Below, piece after piece: positions 9,393-15,890 of a stretch of 35,384 bases of DNA (positions within the stretch are counted from its first letter, which is position 1; each line of letters starts with the position of its first letter). The notes beneath the pieces were generated by a model. The model saw nothing but the letters and a program-made list of their open reading frames with translations. It made no database searches and was not told the DNA's origin. Both the position numbers and the translations under genes were made by a program. Origin of the DNA: Actinomycetota bacterium. Its GTDB lineage: Bacteria > Actinomycetota > Thermoleophilia > Gaiellales > Gaiellaceae. The DNA is taken from NCBI GenBank assembly GCA_005883965.1, contig VAWL01000135.1, positions 1-35,384 of the forward strand, in the 5' to 3' direction.

Positions 9393-9784
9393 GCGCCGCG
9401 GACCGTACCGTCCCGGTCGACCAGGAACGCCGTCCGCTCGGCCACGTCCTCGAAGCCGCGGAACTCGTGCGCGATCCCGAAGCCGCGAACGGCGTCGGCG
9501 TTCCAGTCGGAGAGCAGCGGGAAGTTCAGGTCGAGCGCCTGCATCCAGGCGACGTGCGACCAGGGCGAGTCGCGGGAGACGCCGCACGGCCGCACGCCCA
9601 CCTGTTCGAACTCCGCGCTCCTGTCACGCAGGAGCTCCATCTCGCTCGTTCAGGTCGAGGACCAGTCGAAGAGATAGAAGAGCAGCAGCAGCGGGTGTTC
9701 GGCCGCGAGCTCGCCCAGGGACACGCGCTCCTGCGGCCCGATCCAGACCGTCGCATCCGGGATCTGCTCGCCCACCTTCAGCAT
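9326..9784 (-). CDS. Selenocysteine-containing peroxiredoxin (AhpE-like), UGA at catalytic position
   Basis: Thiol/selenol peroxidase that would reduce peroxides. From ATG 9784, with an AGGA ribosome site 10 nt behind the stop of the M14 gene, the frame reads a peroxiredoxin fold of 152 residues: MLKVGEQIPDATVW, then LLLLFYLFDWSST, one in-frame TGA (9650-9652), then TSEMELLRDRSAEFE and on to TAG at 9326. The TGA is codon 45 and aligns with the peroxidatic Cys (M. tuberculosis AhpE has FTGIC at this point). Ser42 sits at the expected -3 position and Arg117 is in ERTAFLVDRDG. The only Cys is Cys67, a possible resolving residue. A hairpin follows the UGA (next entry). Reading only from ATG 9640 would give a product without an active site. 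A Cys-to-stop mutation is the alternative. Confidence 0.8.
9617..9635 (-). promoter_or_regulatory. Candidate bacterial SECIS hairpin behind the UGA
   Basis: On the coding strand, 14 nt after the UGA, GCUCCUG pairs perfectly with CAGGAGC across a 5-nt loop CGUGA. The loop begins 21 nt after the UGA, and its second base is G. Known bacterial SECIS elements lie inside the coding region just downstream of UGA, with an apical loop about 16-37 nt away and a G among the first two loop bases. This hairpin meets all three conditions. Binding by SelB is inferred. Confidence 0.6.
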
Positions 9785-9794
9785 GGACGCGATC

Positions 9795-11393
9795 CTACGG
9801 GACGAGCGCGACGTCTCTCGTCACCGGCGCGACGCGCTCGCCGAACAGGCGGTGACTGCCGCGGAAGAGGGTCAGCGTGCCGGCGGTCAGCGACGAGGTC
9901 GCGACCAGACCGCGGTCGACCGCGAGGTTGAAGGAACCGGGCGCCGTCGGCATCGTCCGCACGAGCTTGTGGGTGCGCCAGTCGTAGACGCGGAGGACGC
10001 CGTCGTTCCCACTCGTCACGTAGGCGTAGCGGCCGTAGCGCGCGAGCCCCGAGGCGTCGTCGAAGCGGACATGAGCCGGCGCCGTCCCCGCAGGGAGGGT
10101 TGCCACCGGCCGGCGGGTGCGCGCGTTGAAGACCGTCAGCGTCGACCGGTCGTCGTAGGTCACCCAGAGGTAACGGCCGTCGGGCGTGAAGGCCGCATCG
10201 TGCGCCAGTCCGTGGGGATCGACGTGGCCGATCAGGCGCGGCCGGTCGATCACGTGCGTGTCGACGAGCGAGATCGAGCGAGCCCGTTCGCCGAGCACGA
10301 CCCAGAGCCGGCGCTGGTCCGGGCTGAACGCCATGTGATGTGCGCCGTAGCCGACGAAGATCCGGCGGACGACTCGGTGGAGGATCACGTCGAGCTGCCC
10401 GCGGGCGTCGTCGGTCACGTAGACGTAGTCGCCCTGAGGGGCGAAGGCGGCGATGTGCGGGGAGCCGAGCCCGTGGATGACCCGGATGACTTTGAGCGTG
10501 TCCGTGTTAATCAGCGTGACCGCACCCGTCTGCGTGCTCACGGCTGCCGCCTCGCCCGCGTAGGCCTCGACGTTCTCCGGGTCGGCGGGCAGCGTCCACC
10601 AGCGGACGACGTGGCCCGTCGTCGCGTCCACTGCGAGCAGCCGGTTCTCCGACTCGACGGTCACCAGCGCGATCGGCCTCGACGTCGCGTGGAACGTCGG
10701 CTTCGGCAGGCTCTGCGCGAGTGCGAGGACGGCCCAGGCGTGCCGGATCGCGGTCGCCGCGGAGATCTTTCCGGCCCGGAACTCGACCACGAAGTGCGGC
10801 CCGGCCGGGAAGTGCTTCCGCTCCCAGCGCGTGGCTGCGCCCGGCGGCGCGGGCACGCGCTGGTAGCGCAGACCGGTCAGGCGCGCGTAGCGCTTCAGCA
10901 CCGCGACGTGCGGGTCCGAGCCGTAGACCTCGTCGAGCGGCTGGTGGTACCAGATCGTCAGCGCGGGCTTGATCCGCAGGATGAAGTCGCGCATCGCCCG
11001 GTTCTCGGGCTCCGACATCGGCCGTGGCCCGGAGTAGTAGCCGTCCCAGGGCACGCCGTTGTGCTTCCACGCGACGGGCCAGTTGCGGTTCAGGTCGACG
11101 CCGTGCGCGTTCTGCCGCGTGTTCGCCGCGACGCCGTCCGGGTTCGCCTCCGGGACGAGCCAGAGGTGAACGCCGGGCGGCAGCGGCATCGTGCGCAGCC
11201 GCCGGATCACGGCGAGCCCCGCCGTCTCGTTCCCGTGGATGACGCCGACGACAAGCGTTGCCGGCGCCGAGGGGTCACCGCGCTCGTAGGCGACGATCGC
11301 CCTGCCCTTGACCGAGTGGCCCACGACCGTCCGCGGCGCCGCAGCCGCCACGCCGGTGGCGACGAGCGCCGCGAGGATCAGCCCGCGCAGCAC
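9795..11393 (-). CDS. Secreted M14 zinc carboxypeptidase fused to a YncE-like beta-propeller
   Basis: 532-residue exported protein with a signal peptide (LRGLILAALVATGVAAAA). The N-terminal domain (about 22-235) is a compact M14 carboxypeptidase with zinc ligands His53 and Glu56 (GVIHGNETAG) and His150 (IWYHQPLDE), substrate-binding Arg103 (DLNRNWP) and catalytic Glu204 (FVVEFRAG). All key residues are present. Peptidoglycan stem peptides are a plausible substrate for such short M14 enzymes, but that is inference. The C-terminal half is a YncE-like propeller with repeats such as AAFAPQGDYVYVTDD, MAFSPDQRRLWVV and AAFTPDGRYLWVTYDD. GTG 11393 overlaps the preceding stop by 16 bp, so it is coupled to the propeller gene upstream, and the peroxiredoxin starts 10 bp after its TAG. 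Confidence 0.85.
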   Translation of the reverse strand: MLRGLILAALVATGVAAAAPRTVVGHSVKGRAIVAYERGDPSAPATLVVGVIHGNETAGLAVIRRLRTMPLPPGVHLWLVPEANPDGVAANTRQNAHGVDLNRNWPVAWKHNGVPWDGYYSGPRPMSEPENRAMRDFILRIKPALTIWYHQPLDEVYGSDPHVAVLKRYARLTGLRYQRVPAPPGAATRWERKHFPAGPHFVVEFRAGKISAATAIRHAWAVLALAQSLPKPTFHATSRPIALVTVESENRLLAVDATTGHVVRWWTLPADPENVEAYAGEAAAVSTQTGAVTLINTDTLKVIRVIHGLGSPHIAAFAPQGDYVYVTDDARGQLDVILHRVVRRIFVGYGAHHMAFSPDQRRLWVVLGERARSISLVDTHVIDRPRLIGHVDPHGLAHDAAFTPDGRYLWVTYDDRSTLTVFNARTRRPVATLPAGTAPAHVRFDDASGLARYGRYAYVTSGNDGVLRVYDWRTHKLVRTMPTAPGSFNLAVDRGLVATSSLTAGTLTLFRGSHRLFGERVAPVTRDVALVP

Positions 11394-12301
11394 CAGCCCT
11401 CGATCCGGGGGAAGCCGCCGAACTGGGACGAGACCCGCGATCCCCCGACGATATGTCTCGGCGGCCCCGGCCGGACGAACACCCACTGGTCGGCGGTCGG
11501 CCAGGTCACGAGGAGCCAGCGCCCGTCCGGCGAGCGGACGACCTGGCCGAACGTGCCGGTGCCGCGGAAGACCACGCGGCGGTGGCTGACTACTTCGCTC
11601 AGACCCGCACGGCGGCGGATCGCGGGCCCGGCGGGGCGGAGCGTCGTATGCCGGAACGATCCCGAAAGGAGGTCGTAGGCCACGAGGCCGTGGCCGTCCG
11701 AGTAGACGATCACGCGGCCCGGCCGCCAGACCGGAGGAACCGCCGCCGCCGGGCCGATTGTGCGGTCGCCGGTCCCGTCGCCGGCGACGACGTGGAGCTT
11801 CCCTCCCGAGAGGTACGCGATCCGCGTGTCGGCCCGCGTCCCCGTCCACGCGGGGAAGCGCGGCGAGGGGCGCGGCAGCGTCCAGCGCACATTCCCCTTC
11901 GGGTCGAGCGCAACGAGCTCGCTTGGCTTGGTGGCGGCGACGAAGAGGCCGTGGGGCGACCACGCCGCGTCGCGGTAGGAGCCGAGGCGCCGGCGTGAAC
12001 CGTCCTGGTTGACGATCCAGGTGCCGCCGGGGCCGGAGACGAGCAGCCGGCCGGGCGCCGGGAGCGAGGAGAGCTCGGTCTGGGCGTGCTGGACGCCGAC
12101 GGCCTTGCGCAACGAATGGACGACCGAGCGGCCGGGCGGGCTCAGCACGGCGGCGACCGCGGCTGCGACCAGCGCGCCGGCGACGAGCGGGCGCGCGTGC
12201 CGCCGCGGCCAGGCCACCGGCTCGCGCTCGGCGTACGCGCGGCGGACGACCGCCCAGGCGCGGTCCTCGGCGGCGCGCTCCCCCGGCGCCTCGAACTTCA
12301 C
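11378..12301 (-). CDS. Membrane-anchored propeller protein, putative anti-sigma factor
   Basis: 307 residues. A short charged cytoplasmic N-terminus (about 1-37, with AEDRAWAVVRRAYAERE) is followed by one membrane segment (PLVAGALVAAAVAAVL, about 39-54) and an extracytoplasmic WD40/TolB-like propeller (repeats such as YRDAAWSPHGLFVAA and VVRSPDGRWLLVTW). The topology and the 4-bp GTGA overlap with the sigma-factor stop (GTG 12301, TGA 12298-12300) are those of a transmembrane anti-sigma factor, but the N-terminal part has no recognisable zinc anti-sigma (HxxxCxxC) motif. The propeller would be the outside sensor. The role is inferred from position and topology. No SD is needed, since the start is translationally coupled. 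Confidence 0.6.
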   Translation of the reverse strand: MKFEAPGERAAEDRAWAVVRRAYAEREPVAWPRRHARPLVAGALVAAAVAAVLSPPGRSVVHSLRKAVGVQHAQTELSSLPAPGRLLVSGPGGTWIVNQDGSRRRLGSYRDAAWSPHGLFVAATKPSELVALDPKGNVRWTLPRPSPRFPAWTGTRADTRIAYLSGGKLHVVAGDGTGDRTIGPAAAVPPVWRPGRVIVYSDGHGLVAYDLLSGSFRHTTLRPAGPAIRRRAGLSEVVSHRRVVFRGTGTFGQVVRSPDGRWLLVTWPTADQWVFVRPGPPRHIVGGSRVSSQFGGFPRIEGWCCAG

Positions 12302-12746
12302 TCCAGCCGCTCCTTGAGCGAATCGAGCCCGCGGCGCAGGCGCGAGTTGACCGTTCCGCGCGGTAGCTCGAGCAGCTCGGCGATCTCGCCCGGCGTGTAC
12401 TCGAGCAGGTAGCGCAGGACGATCACCGCTCGGTGCTCCGGCGTGAGGCGGCCGAGCTCGTGCAGGAGCTCGTCGTCGCGCTCCGGCCGGTCGGGCGCAG
12501 GCGCGTCGACGGCTTCGCCCTCGGGCCGCAGCGCGCGGGCGCGGGCCCAGTCGATCGCGCGGTTGACGACGATCCGGTGCAGCCACGGCCCGAACGGGCG
12601 GCGGCGGTCGAAGCGGTCCAGAGCCCGGACGGCGGCGATGAATCCTTCCTGCGCGATGTCCTCGGCAGCGGCCGCATCACGAACGACCAGGTAGGCCGCG
12701 CGGTACGCGGGGCCCCAGTGCGCGCGGAAGAGCGCCTCGAAATCCG
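12298..12746 (-). pseudogene. Second sigma-factor copy, lacking its N-terminus
   Basis: Duplicate of residues 22-169 of the ECF sigma factor, identical in sequence (FEALFRAHWG to SLKERLE), ending with the native TGA at 12298-12300 that overlaps the GTG of the next gene. It has lost the first 21 codons and promoter. The open frame here can be extended upstream to 13032 only through antisense-like Arg/Ala-rich sequence, so it has no credible start of its own. Confidence 0.75.
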
Positions 12747-13192
12747 CTCCAGCCGCTCCTTGAGCGAATCGAGCCCGCGGCGCAGGCGCGAGTTGACCGT
12801 TCCGCGCGGTAGCTCGAGCAGCTCGGCGATCTCGCCCGGCGTGTACTCGAGCAGGTAGCGCAGGACGATCACCGCTCGGTGCTCCGGCGTGAGGCGGCCG
12901 AGCTCGTGCAGGAGCTCGTCGTCGCGCTCCGGCCGGTCGGGCGCAGGCGCGTCGACGGCTTCGCCCTCGGGCCGCAGCGCGCGGGCGCGGGCCCAGTCGA
13001 TCGCGCGGTTGACGACGATCCGGTGCAGCCACGGCCCGAACGGGCGGCGGCGGTCGAAGCGGTCCAGAGCCCGGACGGCGGCGATGAATCCTTCCTGCGC
13101 GATGTCCTCGGCAGCGGCCGCATCACGAACGACCAGGTAGGCCGCGCGGTACGCGGGGCCCCAGTGCGCGCGGAAGAGCGCCTCGAAATCCG
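12301..13192. repeat. 446-bp direct tandem repeat spanning the sigma gene
   Basis: Unit 1 is 12301-12746 and unit 2 is 12747-13192. Translations in several frames of both units agree throughout, so they look identical. 446 is not a multiple of three, hence the frame break in the sigma gene. Lack of divergence means a very recent duplication or, more simply, an assembly join that kept both copies of an overlap. Confidence 0.9.
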
Positions 13193-13253
13193 TTTGAGAG
13201 CCTGCCTGGGCCCGCCGCACCCAGGCCCGCTCGTCGCGGCCGGAGCCCGCCAT
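12423..13253 (-). CDS. ECF-family RNA polymerase sigma factor (read-through form, 276 aa)
   Basis: Group 4 (ECF) sigma factor that would direct RNA polymerase to its own regulon. The native part is residues 1-169: MAGSGRDERAWVRR, then region 2 (about 23-92: AEDIAQEGFIAAVRALDRF and RPFGPWLHRIVVNRAIDWAR) and region 4 (about 115-165: LTPEHRAVIVLRYLLEYTPG, ELPRGTVNSRLRRGLDSLK). As sequenced it never reaches its stop: after KERLE the 446-bp repeat joins the second copy out of frame, adding about 107 Arg/Ser-rich residues before a stop at 12423. ATG 13253 lies 9 nt behind TATAGT, so it is probably leaderless. It heads the five-gene operon with the putative anti-sigma. Collapsing the repeat restores a normal 169-residue protein. 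Confidence 0.85.
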   Translation of the reverse strand: MAGSGRDERAWVRRAQAGSQTDFEALFRAHWGPAYRAAYLVVRDAAAAEDIAQEGFIAAVRALDRFDRRRPFGPWLHRIVVNRAIDWARARALRPEGEAVDAPAPDRPERDDELLHELGRLTPEHRAVIVLRYLLEYTPGEIAELLELPRGTVNSRLRRGLDSLKERLERISRRSSARTGAPRTARPTWSFVMRPLPRTSRRKDSSPPSGLWTASTAAARSGRGCTGSSSTARSTGPAPARCGPRAKPSTRLRPTGRSATTSSCTSSAASRRSTER

Positions 13254-13262
13254 GGCGTGCCG

Positions 13263-13268
13263 ACTATA
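13263..13268 (-). promoter_or_regulatory. -10 box of the sigma operon
   Basis: TATAGT on the minus strand, 9 nt before the ATG at 13253. This predicts a leaderless or near-leaderless transcript for the five-gene operon. The 109-bp divergent region to the secreted-protein gene may also hold an ECF promoter, but I see no convincing -35 element for one. Confidence 0.5.
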
Positions 13269-13362
13269 CGAGCGCAGGCGTCGAGGAGGTCCATCGCCGC
13301 AGATACGGATGGACCCCGCCGCGAGGTCCCCGCGTAGTAAGGGCGTCGACGAAGGAGGAGCG

Positions 13363-14178
13363 ATGAGACGGGCACTGGCACTGGCGGCGATCCTTGGCTC
13401 GGTGGGCGCAGGGGTGGCCGCAGCGGATGGCGGCGGACCTGCGCCGGGGCTGGATTACGGGAACGGGATCGTGGTTCCCCCCGGACTGTGGCGGGACGTG
13501 GCTCTCTCCGACGGTCGCACGACCTTGCTGGAGTCGATCGTGATCGACACTGGAAGGGTGGAACGGACCAGCTTTCTGAAGGGCTCCCTCGGCATCCCTC
13601 TCGTCTCCTACAGCGGCCAGACCGGCGGGCTCGCACGCGACGGCTCGCGGCTCGTACTCGCGAGCTGGCCCGGCGCTCAGGCCGCGACGCGGTTCGTGGC
13701 CGTCGACCCGGTCGACTTCCGTGTCCAGGAGCGCGTGAAGCTGCGCGGGCGCTTTGCCTTCGACGCGCTCTCCCCGAACGGGTCGGTGATGTATCTGATC
13801 CAGTATCTCGGCAACCCGGGCGCGGTCGCGCAGACCTACGCTGTTCGCGCCTTCGACTGGCGCACACGGAAGCTCGTCCCCGGCGCGGTCGTCGACAGGC
13901 GCGAGCCCGACGAGAAGATGACAGGCCTCCCGATGAGGCGAGTCGGGACGCCGACCGGCTGGGCCTACACCGTCTACCAGCGCCCCGGCAAGCGGCCGTT
14001 CGTGCACGCGCTCGACACGGTCCACCGGCGCGCCTTCTGCATCGACCTTCCGTGGCGGAACTCGGACACTTGGATCCCGAGGGTCAAGATGCGCGTGCGC
14101 GGCGACATGCTCGAGCTGCGCCGCGACGGCCACACGATCGCCCGCATGGACAGGAAGACGCTGAAGGTCGAGTCCTAA
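13363..14178 (+). CDS. Secreted protein of unknown function, divergent from the ECF sigma operon
   Basis: 271 residues with a signal peptide (MRRALALAAILGSVGAGVAAA). The body has propeller-like strands (GLARDGSRLVLASWPG, FAFDALSPNGSVMYLIQYLG, YAVRAFDWRTRKLVPG) and resembles the extracytoplasmic part of the putative anti-sigma protein in style, though I recognise no named family. No catalytic motif is evident. ATG 13363 is preceded at 4 nt by GAAGGAGGA, a strong ribosome site, and this contrasts with the leaderless start of the sigma gene on the other side. Its position next to an ECF sigma gene makes it a candidate regulon member or signal partner, which is inference. Confidence 0.7.
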   Translation: MRRALALAAILGSVGAGVAAADGGGPAPGLDYGNGIVVPPGLWRDVALSDGRTTLLESIVIDTGRVERTSFLKGSLGIPLVSYSGQTGGLARDGSRLVLASWPGAQAATRFVAVDPVDFRVQERVKLRGRFAFDALSPNGSVMYLIQYLGNPGAVAQTYAVRAFDWRTRKLVPGAVVDRREPDEKMTGLPMRRVGTPTGWAYTVYQRPGKRPFVHALDTVHRRAFCIDLPWRNSDTWIPRVKMRVRGDMLELRRDGHTIARMDRKTLKVES

Positions 14179-14187
14179 GAGGCCAAG

Positions 14188-14283
14188 GGGACAGTCACAG
14201 GGACAGTCACAGGGACAGTCACAGGGACAGTCACAGGGACAGTCACAGGGACAGTCACAGGGACAGTCACAGGGACTGTCCCC
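14188..14283. repeat. Array of seven 12-bp repeats with inverted end, between convergent genes
   Basis: Seven exact copies of GGGACAGTCACA (14188-14271) followed by GGGACTGTCCCC (14272-14283). The first bases, GGGGACAGT (14187-14195), are the exact reverse complement of ACTGTCCCC at the end (14275-14283), so the array can close into a long hairpin. It sits between two convergent stop codons. GGGGACTGTCCCC-type palindromes resemble REP elements mobilised by IS200-like RAYT transposases, but no transposase is in the window. Confidence 0.85.
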
Positions 14284-14291
14284 GGTAGCTC

Positions 14292-15491
14292 CTAGGCGGG
14301 GACGGCGGCGGGCTCGGTCGCGTCCGCGATCGCGCGGACGACCTCGACGATGTCGCGGTTCGCGTTCCACACGCGGCGCTGGCGGTCGGCGCCGTTGCCG
14401 CCGCGCACGATTTCCGCGATGCCCTCCAACTCGCGCTCGCAGCCGAGCTCGCGCGCGTGGGACTCGAGCTCCTTCAGCGTCCGCCGGACGAGCTGTGCGA
14501 CCGGCACGCGGTTGCGCCGGCCGGTGGCGAGGTCCATCACCGGCGCCTGCAGCCCGTAGCGCGCGGCCAGCCACTTGTTCTCGGTGGTCAGGATCCGGTG
14601 GTACGACGGGATCTCGGCGCCGACCGCGTGCCGCTCGGAGTAGAGCTTGACCAGGCACTGGCAGTAGGCGGCCAGAGCGACCGCGTCTTCGACCCGCGTG
14701 ACCGCGTCGCACACGCGGATCTCGACCGTGCCAAACCGCGGGTGCAGCCGGATGTCCCACCAGATGTGCGTGTAGTCAGCGATGCAGCCCGTCTTCTCGA
14801 GCTGGCCGACGACTTCGGCGTAGTCGGCGTAGTCGCGGAAGCGCGGCGGCGGCCCGGAGCGCGGGAAGGCTGCGAAGACCATTTGCCGACTCGACGCGAG
14901 CCCGGTCGGCTCGCCGCGCCAGAACGGCGAGCTCGCGGACAAGGCCAGGAACTGCGCGAGGTGGGCGAGCAGGCCGTTGACGACCTGGACGGCGCGCTCG
15001 GGGTCGTCGACCGCGACGTGGATGTGCAGCCCGAAGATCAGCTCGCGGCGGGCGACGTACTGCAGCTGGTCGACCAGGTGCCGGTAGCGGTCGCGTGCGG
15101 TGATCCGCTGGCGCTCGAAGAGGCTGAAGGGGTGGGTGCCCGCCGACCCGACGCGCATGCCGCGCTCGGCCGCGATCCCCGTGACATATCCGCGCAGCTT
15201 GCGCAGCTCGCCCTCGACCTCGCCCGGCGTCCGGCACACCGGCGTCGCGATCTCGAGCACCGACTGCATCAGCTCCGCGTTGATCTGCTCGCCGAGCTCG
15301 TGGCCCTCGGCCGCGGCCAGCACAGCCTCGATGTGCTGGACGAGGTCGAGCGTCTTGCCGTCGAGCAGCATGTACTCCTCCTCGACGCCGAGCGTGTACG
15401 GATCGCCGGCGCCGAAGTTGTGGTCGAGCACGCTGCCGCCCTCGGCGAAGCTCGAGCCCGTGATCGTCGGCGGGAAGATCTGCTTGGTCAC
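14292..15491 (-). CDS. YbdK-type carboxylate-amine ligase (glutamate-cysteine ligase family 2)
   Basis: 399-residue cytoplasmic ATP-dependent ligase of the GCS2/YbdK family, which forms gamma-glutamyl-type amide bonds; E. coli YbdK has weak glutamate-cysteine ligase activity and the true substrate here is unknown. Landmarks are the N-terminal LGVEEEYMLLD, GLHIHVAVDDPERAVQVVN in the core, RLHPRFGTVEIRVCD and the late TTENKWLAARYGL block. Length is at the upper end for the family. The GTG at 15491 overlaps the RidA stop (GTGA), so the two genes are one operon, RidA first; the frame from 15527 would overlap RidA more deeply. It ends a few bases from the 12-bp array. Confidence 0.9.
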   Translation of the reverse strand: MTKQIFPPTITGSSFAEGGSVLDHNFGAGDPYTLGVEEEYMLLDGKTLDLVQHIEAVLAAAEGHELGEQINAELMQSVLEIATPVCRTPGEVEGELRKLRGYVTGIAAERGMRVGSAGTHPFSLFERQRITARDRYRHLVDQLQYVARRELIFGLHIHVAVDDPERAVQVVNGLLAHLAQFLALSASSPFWRGEPTGLASSRQMVFAAFPRSGPPPRFRDYADYAEVVGQLEKTGCIADYTHIWWDIRLHPRFGTVEIRVCDAVTRVEDAVALAAYCQCLVKLYSERHAVGAEIPSYHRILTTENKWLAARYGLQAPVMDLATGRRNRVPVAQLVRRTLKELESHARELGCERELEGIAEIVRGGNGADRQRRVWNANRDIVEVVRAIADATEPAAVPA

Positions 15492-15871
15492 GCGATCACC
15501 GCCTCGAGCTCGATCTCCAGCAGCCACCGCGGGTCGAGCAGGGCCGCGACCACGTAGCTCGTGTTCACGGGGCGCACGTCACGGAAGACCTCGCCGTGGG
15601 CGCGGGCGATCTCCGGAAAGTCCTCGGCGCGGGTGAGCATGATCCGCGTGCGGACGACGTCCGCGGTCGACGCGCCCACCTGCTCGAGGGCGGCCAGGGC
15701 GATCGCGAGGCAGCGGTGCGTCTGCCCGAAGGCGTCCGGGGGCGGATCGGCGTCCTCCGGCATGATCGGCGCCGTGCCCGCGACGAAGGCGTGCTGTCCG
15801 ACGCGGACGACCCGCGAGTAGCCGGCGGCCTCTGCGAACGGGGAGACGGCGGGGACGAGCTGCCTGTCCAC
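15488..15871 (-). CDS. RidA/YjgF/YER057c-family protein
   Basis: 127-residue protein of the Rid family. Archetypal RidA hydrolyses reactive enamine/imine intermediates made by PLP enzymes. The fold is indicated by VVRVGQHAFVAGTAP, CLAIALAALEQVGASTADVV and the C-terminal YVVAALLDPRWLLEIELEAV. The conserved Arg in the usual loop can be matched to TRIML. The C-terminal Pro-x-x-L-x-E-IE pattern fits a Rid subgroup rather than RidA itself, so exact substrate is open. GTG 15871 is used: it lies 6 nt behind GATACT, and the long frame from 16063 is antisense to the hydrolase. It heads an operon with the YbdK-type ligase and is divergent, at 19 bp, from the serine hydrolase. Confidence 0.88.
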   Translation of the reverse strand: MDRQLVPAVSPFAEAAGYSRVVRVGQHAFVAGTAPIMPEDADPPPDAFGQTHRCLAIALAALEQVGASTADVVRTRIMLTRAEDFPEIARAHGEVFRDVRPVNTSYVVAALLDPRWLLEIELEAVIA

Positions 15872-15876
15872 CCGAC

Positions 15877-15883
15877 TAGTATC
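15877..15883. promoter_or_regulatory. Overlapping -10 boxes of the RidA / serine-hydrolase divergent pair
   Basis: Plus strand TAGTAT (15877-15882) lies 8 nt before GTG 15891. Minus strand GATACT (15878-15883) lies 6 nt before GTG 15871. Only 19 bp separate the two start codons, so both -10 boxes occupy the same bases around the palindrome ACTAGT and both transcripts should be leaderless. Polymerase cannot open both at once. Confidence 0.55.
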
Positions 15884-15890
15884 GCGCGCC

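Noticed and set aside
9326-9640. Peroxiredoxin starting at ATG 9640 behind the TGA
   Set aside because: That product would lack the thioredoxin-fold N-terminus and the catalytic site, while upstream in-frame sequence matches a complete peroxiredoxin.
14188-14271. CRISPR-like array
   Set aside because: The repeats are only 12 bp and contiguous, without spacers, and no cas gene is present.
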